Part shown: positions 1 through 8,725 of the stretch, piece after piece
Numbering within the stretch: the first letter of the stretch is position 1
How the letters are laid out: each line of letters opens with the position of its first letter
NCBI RefSeq assembly: GCF_000208925.1
Contig: NW_001915199.1
Coordinates: 1 to 15,190, forward strand
Source of the DNA: Entamoeba histolytica HM-1:IMSS
Lineage: Eukaryota; Evosea; Mastigamoebida; Endamoebidae
DNA: 15,190 bases
Direction: 5' to 3'
Notes under the pieces: model-generated
Databases searched by the model: none
The model's input: only the letters and a program-made list of their open reading frames with translations
Told to the model about the DNA's origin: nothing
Translations under genes and position numbers: made by a program

Positions 1-26
1 TAAAATGATTTTATTTCAATTACAAC

Positions 27-107
27 AATTGAAAAATAGTAGAAATCCATTCAATTAAATTGAAATAAAATAAGTAGAAATGTTTGTGTCATAATTAAAT
101 TGAAATA
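27..107. repeat. Decayed short tandem repeat, about 2.5 units
   Basis: Three successive blocks begin with AATTGAAA (at 27, 58 and 98). The first two also share AGTAGAAAT (38-46 and 73-81). The 15-mer AATTAAATTGAAATA occurs exactly twice, at 53-67 and 93-107, 40 bp apart. The units are unequal (31 and 40 bp), so this is an eroded tandem array. It may continue past the left edge of the window. No coding function is seen. Confidence 0.4.
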
Positions 108-1915
108 TAATTAATACTTATAATGTTTTATAATTAAAACAAACAAAACATTAAGAAATAAGCAAATTAATTTATTATGCATCACATCCTATATCATTTA
201 TTATATTTGGTGTTGATTTAAAACATTATAAAAATACAATGAAATACTTTTAATTAAGTAACAATCAATTGTATCAAAATAATGGATGAAATATAAACAT
301 ATATTACTAAAAGTGAATTTAAAATTAATGAATAGAAATGAGAAAATAAAATGAATGATTGTGTTAATACTCTCTTTATTATTTATTCTCTTTTATTTTT
401 GATTTTCTTATTTATTCTTTACATTTGTTTATATCATTTTTATATTGCAACTTAAATATTCTTGTTTATTTGATTTATGTTTATTTCTGATTCTATTAGT
501 TATTTTAATAGTAACATTTCTAAAATACTACCAACTATCTTCATATCTATTTTTGTATTAGTTTTTACATTCCATTATAAATGTTTTGGATTTATAACAT
601 TACATTAAATTTATTTGTTTTCTTTTTTTGAGTTTAAAATACAATTTTATAATCATTATTATTCTTTTAGAATTTTATATGTGTTTGTATTTGTATTAAT
701 TCTTATTTTCTATATTATCATATTTCTGTTTAATTCTTATTCATCATTTCGTTAATACTTCTTTCTATTTCTATTTTATTTGTTTCTTCTTTGTTTATTA
801 ATTATTATTACTTTCTCACTATTTATTTAGTTTAGTATTCTTTTATTATTTAATTAAATAATATTGTTTGGTTATTTGTTATTGTGTAATTAATATCATC
901 TTTGTATCCTTATTCATTTTTTATTATCTTTATCAATAATCATGAATATTAAGTAATAAAAGAAATGAATGAATATAAAATAAAGTCACAATAATAATTA
1001 GATAATAATATAATGAATATGAATATAATTTAAAAGAAGTTGTGAATAAATATAATTTTATTATTTTTCTTATATTCATTATATTTCATTATTTATCTTG
1101 TTTATATTTTGATTATCATTTATTTATTCTATTTTTTACTTCTTGTTTTTCTTATTCATCTTATTTATATACCCCCAAATTAATTAAACAAAAAGAAGTA
1201 ATTTATTTAAATATTGATTGATGAATAGAATATAATGAGGAGTATAATATTGACAAATAAAATAAATACGAGATTAGTTCATCTTTCAAAACTCTCCAAC
1301 TTTGACAACAACAAACATGGTTAATGCATGTAAATGCACACAAAGCACTTGTCTACAATAAATAATTTGGTATTACCATCAACTCTATTGTTCATCATCC
1401 GTTCTTGGTATTGAACTCTCTTCTATCTTATTTATCTATTTGTGTTTTTCTTTCTATTAAATACTCATATAATTACAAAGTGTCAAATCAATAAAATAAT
1501 AACAAATAGATAATAAACGTAACATTTGATCATTGATTAATAGAATATTAATCATAACATACATTATTAAAATGAGTAATTTCATTGTTTTATTTATTAT
1601 TTACATTTTCTTCTTATTTTTTTTTTGAATATATTATTCTTCTTTTGATATTATTCTTTCATATTATCTTATTTCATTCTTTATATTATTAATTAATATA
1701 TTTCTTATTCAAATACATCATCATAACCATCATAAACAAATAATAAATGATAATTCATTATTTGATTTTGTATTAATGTTTGTATTGTGTTTCAGACATG
1801 AAATATCCATTTCTTAATTAACATAAAGAAATAATAGAAAAAAATGAACAAACAAAATTGAATTATAACTTCAAAAATGAAAGAATTGTCAGAAATGACT
1901 AGATATTTTATTTTG
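108..1915. other. Gene-free AT-rich region
   Basis: No open frame of gene length with recognisable content is present on either strand. Base composition is strongly strand-asymmetric by eye: the plus strand is T-rich from about 361 to 930, A-rich from about 940 to 1050, then T-rich again to about 1170. Purine-rich coding strands are the rule in the genes of this window, so the T-rich block could be an old minus-strand gene, but its minus-strand translation is broken by many stops and shows no family I recognise. A less AT-rich island lies at about 1265-1420. I see no tRNA, rRNA or intact retroelement here. Confidence 0.5.
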
Positions 1916-2926
1916 TTACTTTTTAGATTTTTTGGACCTACTTTTAGCAGGTTTTGCTGGTTTAGATACCTTCTTTGGTTTTGAAACTTTTTTAGGCTTA
2001 GATACTTTTTTAGGCTTAGATACTTTTTTAGGTTTTGAAGCTTTTTTAGAAGCTCCTTTTGATTTCTTTCCACCACCCAAGAATTTACCAACTTTTTTAC
2101 TTGCTTTACTAACAGTATTGGAAGTTTTACTAATAGCCTTACCAATTTTATTTACTTTATTGGCAGCTGAACTAATAGCCTTTCCAAATTTACCTGCTTT
2201 ACCAGAATATTTACTAACAGTGTTTGCAACTTTAGAAATTGTTTTACCAACTTTACCAGCTTTTTTAGCAATACCTTGAACTTTATTATTAATACCTTTA
2301 GCTTTATTAACGAGATTTGAAATTGGATTTCCACCTTTTGAAGATTTACTTCCTTTAGAACTCGAACTACTTGAACTAGTAGAACTACTCGAACTGCTTG
2401 AACTACTAGACTTTCCATTCTTTATGTCTTGATACGCCTTAGATGCGGTCGTTGCTACATTCACTACTTTTTGTCCTATTCTTGCACCTTTTTCTACTAC
2501 TTTTGATACTCCTTGTACAGCTTTAGCACCTGCTGCAATAGCTCCAGCTGCTGCTTTTACTTGTGGAATTGGTACAAATGATGCAACTTTTCCTGCAACA
2601 CTAGAAACTGTACCAGCTACTTTACCAACAGTTCCTGCAACATCTGCAACCTTACCGAGAGTATTTGAAATAGCTTCTCCATTCTTTGCTAACCATTTAG
2701 TTCCTTTGTCAACAGCTCTTCCTATGGCACTTCCAATTGAACTTAATGAAAAGTCATTAAGAAGAAGGTCCATTGATTCATCATCATCAAACAATTCAAT
2801 GAATGAATCAATGTCTTGCTCGAAATTTTGTGAATCTTCAAAAAGATCAAAATCATGAAAATCAAGTGCATTTACTTGAGTGAAAATAAGACAAAGAGTA
2901 ACTATCAATGAAAGAAGTGAATTCAT
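1916..2926 (-). CDS. Secreted Lys/Ser-rich protein with acidic pro-region, function unknown
   Basis: 336 residues; family not recognised. Residues 1-20 form a classic signal peptide (hydrophobic core, cleavage likely after VNA), so the product should enter the secretory route. Residues 22-58 carry 15 Asp/Glu and no Lys/Arg. Residues 64-170 are Gly/Ala/Val/Lys-rich with small-residue and Lys spacing typical of amphipathic helices. Residues 173-190 are nearly all Ser. Residues 191-336 carry 48 Lys/Arg and no Asp/Glu, including four KPKKVS-type repeats at about 297-320 and a Lys-rich end. There is no Cys after the signal peptide. Signal, acidic block, then cationic helices is the layout of many cationic peptide precursors, so a membrane-active, glycan-binding or cyst-wall role is possible, but this is inference. 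The start is the only one that gives the signal peptide, and an initiator-like sequence abuts it. The gene is divergent from the SAC3 gene. Confidence 0.85.
   Translation of the reverse strand: MNSLLSLIVTLCLIFTQVNALDFHDFDLFEDSQNFEQDIDSFIELFDDDESMDLLLNDFSLSSIGSAIGRAVDKGTKWLAKNGEAISNTLGKVADVAGTVGKVAGTVSSVAGKVASFVPIPQVKAAAGAIAAGAKAVQGVSKVVEKGARIGQKVVNVATTASKAYQDIKNGKSSSSSSSSSSTSSSSSSSKGSKSSKGGNPISNLVNKAKGINNKVQGIAKKAGKVGKTISKVANTVSKYSGKAGKFGKAISSAANKVNKIGKAISKTSNTVSKASKKVGKFLGGGKKSKGASKKASKPKKVSKPKKVSKPKKVSKPKKVSKPAKPAKSRSKKSKK
1967..2038 (-). repeat. 18-bp tandem repeat coding KPKKVS-type units, 4 copies
   Basis: Four near-identical 18-bp units on the minus strand encode Ser-Lys-Pro-Lys-Lys-Val, followed by diverging KPA units. 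Neighbouring copies differ at only a few bases, which suggests recent slippage or unequal exchange. The repeat forms the cationic tail of the secreted protein and also opens a spurious long frame on the opposite strand. Confidence 0.85.
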
Positions 2927-2976
2927 TGAATAAATAATACAATATCTTTTCTTAGTTTTTTGTAGTTTAAGAATAC
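2927..2976 (-). promoter_or_regulatory. Putative core promoter of the secreted protein gene
   Basis: Read on the minus strand, ATTTATTCA (2927-2935) directly precedes the ATG and matches the Entamoeba initiator AAAAATTCA at 6 of 9 positions, including the ATTCA core. GTATTCTTAAAC (2965-2976) lies about 30 bp further upstream and resembles the TATA-like GTATTTAAAG. Position and order fit published Entamoeba promoters. There is no experimental support. Confidence 0.4.
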
Positions 2977-3103
2977 CCTCTTAGGCGTCAACATTAGTCA
3001 AGTCAGTTATTTATTTTGTCGAATTTATTTTATGTACACTTTTTTTATTTGTCGTCTAAAAGTGTTCTATTTATGACTAATGAGATGAGATGAAGTCGGG
3101 TAT
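2973..3103. repeat. Nested interrupted inverted repeat
   Basis: CATTAGTCA (2992-3000) is the exact reverse complement of TGACTAATG (3074-3082). Outside it, ATACCC (2973-2978) pairs with GGGTAT (3098-3103), with gaps of 13 and 15 bp to the inner arms. The segment has more G/C and CpG than the flanks (CGTC, GTCG, CCGTC) and contains two TTTGTCG copies. It could be a regulatory dyad, a small mobile-element remnant, or chance. Confidence 0.4.
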
Positions 3104-4384
3104 ACACATTCTACCGTCTGTGTTATAAATTATTATAGTTCTTTTAGGTTTATTTTTTTATTCTTTTTTAATTATATTTTGCTACAATAAAAAATCGAAA
3201 ATTTAAAATAACTTTCCTCAAATAAAAAACTTCTTCTATAGAAAGTTTGGATTATTTTTGATATATATAACATTATATTTGTTCTTCTTAAAATATTTAT
3301 TAACAAAAAGTTTTTAAATTATTTTTAATTTTAGTTGTTTTGATTCTCTATAAATATAAATTGTCATTCAAATATATTCTATTGTAGTTTTACTTTCATT
3401 GAAATTGTTAAAAGAGATGTTAATTTTATGGTAGTAAAGAACAATACCAACATGATTTGTTATTTATATAAAATATTTACAGAATAATCGTATTACGTGT
3501 AATATAACAATATAAATATCTTCTTGATGATAAAGAATCTAAAATTTTTGAATTTGAATGTTCAATAATAAGAATATATGAAACAATTTCTTATATAAAG
3601 ATAACAAGTCATTGAAATAATTATAGAGTAAAATTCCATTTCTTAAAGCAAAAGAAGTTGATTTTTTTTAAATCTATGAAGTTCATCTTATCTAAAAAAG
3701 AAACTCACTAAATATAAAAAGAATAAAAGGTATCAAGTAAATTTTCAAAACATAAAAATATTATTTTTTTTAATATTCAATGAATAAAAATCCATTTATT
3801 AATTAAACCAGATAATTAAATAAAAACAGATAATTGTAGTGGTATTAAAAAAAATATTTATTAATAACTAATAAATATAATTATAGTTTAATTTTGGACC
3901 TATTCTAATAATAAAGTAGATTCTAATAACACTAATTATCAATTATTAAATATAATAATACCTTAAATGTGTTAAAAAAATAATTCTGTTTAAATGGTAT
4001 TACCACATTAATGATCAAATTAATTAATATCATGAAATAAAATAAATTACAAGGTTATTCAAATTATGTTATATAAAGATAAAATAACTTTGATTCTAAA
4101 AAAAAAAGAATAAATTAATTAAAAGAAATAACCTTTTTTAAACTTAATATAATGGTTATTAATAATATAATAATAACAATGTTAGAAGAACTTAAGTTAT
4201 AATTCTAAAAGAATGTGTAAAGAAAAAAAATTAATATCAAGAGGATATATTAAAAAAGAACAAATACGTTATCTAATAAAAATAAAAATAAAAAAAATAA
4301 AAAAATTTAAAAAAATAAAAAAAAAAGGGTTAAAATATAGGGTAAAAAAAGGAGTGATATTCAACAAATTTAAATAAGAAGTTT
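3104..4384. other. Intergenic AT-rich DNA between divergent genes
   Basis: No gene is seen. It contains a perfect 10-bp hairpin, ATATTTATTA (3854-3863) with TAATAAATAT (3869-3878) and a 5-nt loop, which in DNA this AT-rich may be chance. An A-rich tract of short A runs split by T lies at about 4276-4326, just upstream of the SAC3 gene. Near the ATG, TGATATTCA (4355-4363) matches the Entamoeba initiator at 6 of 9 positions, and GGTTAAAATA (4328-4337) could serve as a TATA-like box. Confidence 0.45.
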
Positions 4385-5569
4385 ATGAAGCTTAAAAAAC
4401 GAGAGAAAGAAAAGAAAATCATTGAAGAAATTGATAAAAAAGATTGGGTTCCTCAAAGAACTGATGTTTTAGATGTAATTACTGAAGTTAACCAAGCAAA
4501 AGCATCAGCAGATCCAAATAAACCAACTGACGAAATGTGTGGAGCAAAAGATTTATTAGAGTATTTGTATGCAAAAAATTTTGCACCATTTGAAATTGAT
4601 GAAAGAGGTATTCCTGATCCAACAAAAATTGTTAAACCATATAAAAGAAGTACAGGAGCAAATATTGAACAACCATGTGATTATAGAACAGAAGAAGCAT
4701 TAGTTGATTCAATGATGTTTTTATTAAATATTATGGATAATAAACAATATGATAATATTTCTATTGATGAAAAATTTATTTATGTTTCAGATAGAATAAG
4801 AGCTATTCATACAGATATTATTCATCAACAATATGTTTCATCATTAATTTTTGATATCTCACATGCTGCAATTATGTTTTATTCATTTTATTCATTTCAA
4901 ATAAATTGTGATAATTATGACTTTGCAAAAGAACAATTAAAACAATGGATTTTAACATTAAAACATTTATATGAACATGTAGATTCTATTATGAATGAAG
5001 AAGAAGTTAATGAAATATTAGAAAGAGAACAATATGATGAAATGGAACGTGTATTATTATTAAGTCCTCTTCAACGAAGTGAAATTATAAATGAAGAAAA
5101 TTCAGAAATGCTTATTGAATCTTTTAGAGTTGCTGATGCTCTTGAAAAGATGGAATATGGAAAATTAAAAAAAATTATTGACAGTGTATTTCCTGTTTCA
5201 TTAGAATCAATTGTATTTCATGCATTGTTTAGAATGAGACTTATTGATATGAGACATAGAGTTCTTTCTAGTTGGGCTGGGGTAATGCAATTACCAATTC
5301 CAGTATCATATGTTGTTGATGCATTAATGTATGATGACGAAGAAGAATGTATTGCTGACTTAATTTCATGTGGATTAGAAGTAAAAGAAGATAAAACGTT
5401 TTTAGCAAAGAAATTTGATTTAAGAGACTGTAAAAGAATTCCAAGAAATATTAGTAAGAAAACACTTAATCAAATCATTAAAGATAAAGAAAAAGAATGT
5501 GGAGATATGCCTTGGAGTGAAGTTTTCTTTGGAGAAGAAGAGGATGAGAGTTATGAAGAAGATAAATAA
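4385..5569 (+). CDS. SAC3/GANP family protein (TREX-2-like mRNA export factor)
   Basis: 394 residues. The SAC3/GANP domain is recognisable: a Pro-Asp-Pro-x-x-hydrophobic-Val-Lys-x-Tyr-x-Arg-Ser signature at about 76-90, then an Arg-Thr-x-x-Ala-Leu helix start (101-106), then the diagnostic segment with DRIRAIHTDI (136-145) and a following Gln pair. The rest (about 150-350) is alpha-helical with a winged-helix-like end. Proteins of this family scaffold TREX-2 at nuclear pores or act in transcription-coupled RNA processing. Short versions lack the GANP acetyltransferase and FG regions, as here. The cysteine-containing MCP(E) box found before the domain in yeast Sac3 is only dimly visible (MCG at 51-53). 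The N-terminus is Lys/Glu-rich, and the last 14 residues are acidic. This could be Sac3 itself or a Thp3/SAC3D1-like paralogue; sequence alone does not decide. Confidence 0.88.
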   Translation: MKLKKREKEKKIIEEIDKKDWVPQRTDVLDVITEVNQAKASADPNKPTDEMCGAKDLLEYLYAKNFAPFEIDERGIPDPTKIVKPYKRSTGANIEQPCDYRTEEALVDSMMFLLNIMDNKQYDNISIDEKFIYVSDRIRAIHTDIIHQQYVSSLIFDISHAAIMFYSFYSFQINCDNYDFAKEQLKQWILTLKHLYEHVDSIMNEEEVNEILEREQYDEMERVLLLSPLQRSEIINEENSEMLIESFRVADALEKMEYGKLKKIIDSVFPVSLESIVFHALFRMRLIDMRHRVLSSWAGVMQLPIPVSYVVDALMYDDEEECIADLISCGLEVKEDKTFLAKKFDLRDCKRIPRNISKKTLNQIIKDKEKECGDMPWSEVFFGEEEDESYEEDK

Positions 5570-6553
5570 GAGAATAGTTCAGTTCAATATGTTTTATAGT
5601 TTTTAATTTTATAAAATGATGTTTTTTAAATAAAAGAAGTTTATTATTTCTATTTAATTTTAAATAATATTGAATTATTCTAATTTAAAGATTTAGTTTT
5701 AATAGAATATTTATGTATGTATTTCATATTTTTTAATTATATTGTCAGTTTATTCGTTCAAAAAAGCATTTACTTTTTAAAGTATTTATTAATACTCATT
5801 ACATCAACTTATATTTTCAATTATTAATACCTTCATATTTGTTATTTTGAGAAAAAAACATTTATCTCAAATAAATATGACTTAAACATTAATTCTTTTT
5901 TCTTTCAATTTGTTTTTAATGATTATCTGTTTCAAATTAAGAATAAGTTGTAGGTTAGATAATTTAAAAATCATATTAATGAATGATAAATATTTTTAAA
6001 ATATCATTTTGTTTAATTAAACGATAGATTTACATAGTTGAATATTGGATTATCATTAAAACAATTAAAAATAATGAAATTCTCAATAAGTGATACTAAA
6101 TGGATTTACGACATTATTTCATTCAATGCTGAATTTCAATGAATATGAGAAACACTTCATTTACTTTTACTTGTAAAGTAAAAGAAACAAAATATATAAA
6201 CATTATAAGTTAAAAGATAAAAAAATCAATTTATGTACAGTGAGTATATAAAAATCTTTCTATGTTTGATCAATTAAATTCAAATAATTTCAATACCATT
6301 GGTTGAAGTTTATTTTTGTTTTCAAATAAAATACCACCAACAAAGAAATGCTACTAACCTTTACTATTCTTCAATTTATCTAATACAAAAATTGAATTGT
6401 TAAAAAAGTTTGTGGTTTCAAAAATAATATAAATTATATGAGTTTTTGATTTTGATTTATTGTTATTTTGTTTAATTGAAGTATTATCTTATTTAATTTC
6501 CTTTTGTTAAACCTCAAAACGATTTTTTCATTATTAAAAACATCATTGAAACT
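5570..6553. other. Intergenic AT-rich DNA
   Basis: No gene is found. T-rich sequence just after the SAC3 stop (about 5590-5620), with ATAAA-type motifs, fits Entamoeba 3' processing sites. Small dyads include TTTGAGA (5846-5852) with TCTCAAA (5865-5871), and a tight hairpin at 6164-6184. A GTTTGT at 6409 looks like an Entamoeba 5' splice site, but no matching acceptor in phase with the downstream gene is evident. Confidence 0.45.
6164..6184. repeat. Perfect 9-bp hairpin
   Basis: CTTTTACTT (6164-6172) pairs exactly with AAGTAAAAG (6176-6184) around a 3-nt loop. It lies mid-intergenic, about 410 bp before the VIT/vWA start codon. No function is assigned. Confidence 0.4.
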
Positions 6554-6595
6554 GATATAAAATGACAAATTCCAGAACTTATATCCATCAAATCA
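6554..6595 (+). promoter_or_regulatory. Putative core promoter of the VIT/vWA gene
   Basis: GATATAAAA (6554-6562), a GAACT core (6575-6579) and ATCAAATCA (6587-6595, 6 of 9 to AAAAATTCA) lie in the Entamoeba order TATA-like, GAAC, initiator, with the ATG immediately after. An in-frame TGA at 6563-6565 excludes a start further upstream, which supports this 5' end. Confidence 0.45.
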
Positions 6596-8668
6596 ATGTT
6601 ATTTTTTGGAAGAGTTATTTCTCAAGAAAAACAAGTTCGACTGACTGAAGTTAATTTTGAAGTAGAGACTGTTGGTAACAATGCTAAAGTTAAATCCATT
6701 CACTCAATACTGAATGATTCTAATGATGATTGTAATGTTAGTATCACTATGACATTGGATGATGAATCAGCTGTTACTGGATATTCATTCAAAACAGCTA
6801 ATGGAGATTTTGAGTCAGAACTAAAAGAAAAAGAACAAGCTAAAATTGAACAAAGTGATGCAACAACAAATGGATATAGTTCAGCTGTAATGGAACAAGT
6901 TGATGATACAACATTCAGTATTACACTTGGACTAATCAATAAACATAGTGAAGTAACATTTAGTATTGAATATCTTACACATATGGAGATTCAAGATGAC
7001 GAGTTAGTAATGAAGATTCCTAACTTGATTGAGTCAGATGAAAAACAACAAATCCCATATTCAATCAAAGTTACAGGAAGTTCCACATTCAGTTTTAAAG
7101 GTGTATTAAGTGGAGAAGAGGAAGTTAATATTCCATTAAATGGGGATTTAATACTTGGAATGAAAGACGAAGATACAGATGAAGTTGTCATTTCATCCAC
7201 ATTCATCAATAAAGAAAAAGAAGGAAATATTAATATTGTCTTCATTTGTGATAGAAGTGGAAGTATGTATGGAGAAGGAATCAAAGCATTAAGAAATATG
7301 TTACAATTATTCTTAAGACAATTACCACTAAACTCCAAATTTCAGATTATTTCATTTGGAAGTACATATGACTTTATGTTTAAAGAAATGACAGAATATA
7401 ATGAAGATACATTAAAATTTGCATCAGAAACTGTTTCACATTTTGAAGCAAATTATGGAGGAACAAATATGCATGCACCATTGAAAGCATTGATTGATAA
7501 TAATACGGAGAAGTGTCATATAATTTTATTAACTGATGGATATGTCGATAATAAGACAAGTACAATTGAATACATTAGAACTCTTTCAAAAAAGAATTCA
7601 TTACATGGAGTTGGATTAGGAAGCAGTTGTGATGTAGAATTAATTAGAAATATAGGTCGAATTGGTAATGGAATTTCAGCCATTTCTAAAAATCCAAATG
7701 TATTGAAGAAAGAAGTTTCAAAAATCACTGAGCGTATTCTCATTCCATCTATTAATGAATGTACAGTTGAATGGAATATTAAAGGAGAGATAACACCAAA
7801 AGAAATTAGTAATTTCTATGGAATGACAACATGTTATATTCAATGCAACGAAGAAATTAAAGAAGGACAAAATATCGAAAGTGAAATAAAAGGAAGATGT
7901 GGAGAAAAAGAAGTCACATACAAGAATACAAAAAGCATTAACATAACAAAAGGAATTATTGTTCATCAATTAATGGCACTTAATCAAATCAGAAAATTAG
8001 AAAGTGAAAACAAAAAAGAAGAAGCAAAAAAATTATCAATGAAATATCATGTTCTTTGTAAAGAAACAGCATTTATTGCTGTTGACAAAACAACCAAAAA
8101 AGAAGTTGACTTTATCAAGAATATTAAATTATCAGAAATAAGCCATACCTCCAATGTCTTTTACAACTCTTTAACTCCACTATATAAAATAGCAGCGGCA
8201 GTAACAGGATCTATTGCAGCTGTTATTGGTGTTGGTGCTATTGGTGTTGGTGCTGGTGCTATTGGTTGTGGTGCTGTTGGTTGTGGTGCTGTTGGTTGTG
8301 CATGTCCACCACCACCTCCTGGTAATTCTTCAATAGTTATGGGTCAAGAGGAAAATTTACAACAACAAGAAAGTGCAAAGGAATCATTATTTGAAAAGAT
8401 TGTCAAATGTCAAAAAGCAACAGGAGAATTTGTAGGAGTTGATACATTCATTAAAGAAATAGGTAAATTTAAAAACATTCAATTTGACCAAACCATTGTT
8501 CAAACATTCTTTGTGGTTCAATTGCTGCACGAGAAATTTATAGAAAATAAAATTGAATGGAAATTACTTGTGAAGAAAGCGGAGAAATGGTTAGCAACGA
8601 AATTGCCACTTCCTGAAGAAATAAAAGCACAAATTATTTCATTAGCAAAATCAATTATTTTAAAATAA
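6596..8668 (+). CDS. VIT and von Willebrand factor A domain protein
   Basis: 690 residues. About 1-130 is beta-rich and fits a VIT domain (vault protein inter-alpha-trypsin type). About 211-385 is a vWA domain with an intact metal-ion site: DRSGS (D219, S221, S223), T290 in GGT, and D314 in LTDG. Residues 386-530 are a beta/helical linker. Residues 533-570 are Gly/Ala/Val with GCGAV repeats, followed by five prolines. About 595-690 is a helical C-terminal domain like that ending vWA proteins of Dictyostelium type and PARP4. There is no signal peptide, so it is probably cytosolic, unlike secreted inter-alpha-trypsin heavy chains. Likely role: a divalent-metal-dependent protein interaction platform; partner unknown. 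The Gly/Ala block is hydrophobic enough that a membrane or hinge role cannot be excluded. It converges on the RasGEF gene with a 57-bp gap; AATAAA at 8686-8691 may act in 3' processing. Confidence 0.9.
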   Translation: MLFFGRVISQEKQVRLTEVNFEVETVGNNAKVKSIHSILNDSNDDCNVSITMTLDDESAVTGYSFKTANGDFESELKEKEQAKIEQSDATTNGYSSAVMEQVDDTTFSITLGLINKHSEVTFSIEYLTHMEIQDDELVMKIPNLIESDEKQQIPYSIKVTGSSTFSFKGVLSGEEEVNIPLNGDLILGMKDEDTDEVVISSTFINKEKEGNINIVFICDRSGSMYGEGIKALRNMLQLFLRQLPLNSKFQIISFGSTYDFMFKEMTEYNEDTLKFASETVSHFEANYGGTNMHAPLKALIDNNTEKCHIILLTDGYVDNKTSTIEYIRTLSKKNSLHGVGLGSSCDVELIRNIGRIGNGISAISKNPNVLKKEVSKITERILIPSINECTVEWNIKGEITPKEISNFYGMTTCYIQCNEEIKEGQNIESEIKGRCGEKEVTYKNTKSINITKGIIVHQLMALNQIRKLESENKKEEAKKLSMKYHVLCKETAFIAVDKTTKKEVDFIKNIKLSEISHTSNVFYNSLTPLYKIAAAVTGSIAAVIGVGAIGVGAGAIGCGAVGCGAVGCACPPPPPGNSSIVMGQEENLQQQESAKESLFEKIVKCQKATGEFVGVDTFIKEIGKFKNIQFDQTIVQTFFVVQLLHEKFIENKIEWKLLVKKAEKWLATKLPLPEEIKAQIISLAKSIILK
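8228..8305 (+). repeat. GGTGCT-rich repeat encoding the GCGAV block
   Basis: Degenerate 6- to 15-bp units (GGTGTTGGTGCTATT, then GGTTGTGGTGCTGTT twice) encode the Gly-Ala-Val-Gly-Cys tract of the VIT/vWA protein. The local G content stands out against the AT-rich surroundings, and the last copies are identical, suggesting recent slippage. Confidence 0.75.
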
Positions 8669-8725
8669 AGAATAATTTCAAAAGAAATAAAGTAATGAAA
8701 AAGAATAAAAAGCAGTGAATTAAAA
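8669..8725. other. Short intergenic gap between convergent genes
   Basis: Only 57 bp separate the two stop codons. The plus strand here is A-rich, with ATAAAG, AATAAA-type motifs for the upstream gene. No clear signal for the minus gene is inside the gap, so its 3' end probably runs into the VIT/vWA coding region and the two mRNAs may overlap. Confidence 0.5.

Noticed and set aside
980..1105. Imperfect foldback around GATAATAATATAATGAATAT and its loose complement
   Set aside because: Only short AT-only matches with gaps; expected by chance in such sequence.
1792..2145. Minus-strand frame of 117 codons at the end of the secreted protein gene
   Set aside because: It overlaps the real gene in another frame, and its repeats come from the same 18-bp units.
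1932..2279. Open frame on the plus strand opposite the secreted protein gene
   Set aside because: Its Leu/Phe-rich repeats are the antisense image of the Lys-Pro-Lys-Lys-Val repeat. The signal peptide and composition support the minus strand.
6409..6500. Possible upstream intron (GTTTGT at 6409) adding an exon to the VIT/vWA gene
   Set aside because: No TAG acceptor in suitable phase is evident, an in-frame stop precedes the ATG at 6596, and TATA and initiator-like motifs fit that ATG.
6700..7969. Several minus-strand frames of 61-115 codons under the VIT/vWA gene
   Set aside because: They are shadows of a gene with intact domains. They are low-complexity Ser/Phe/Leu sequences without family resemblance.
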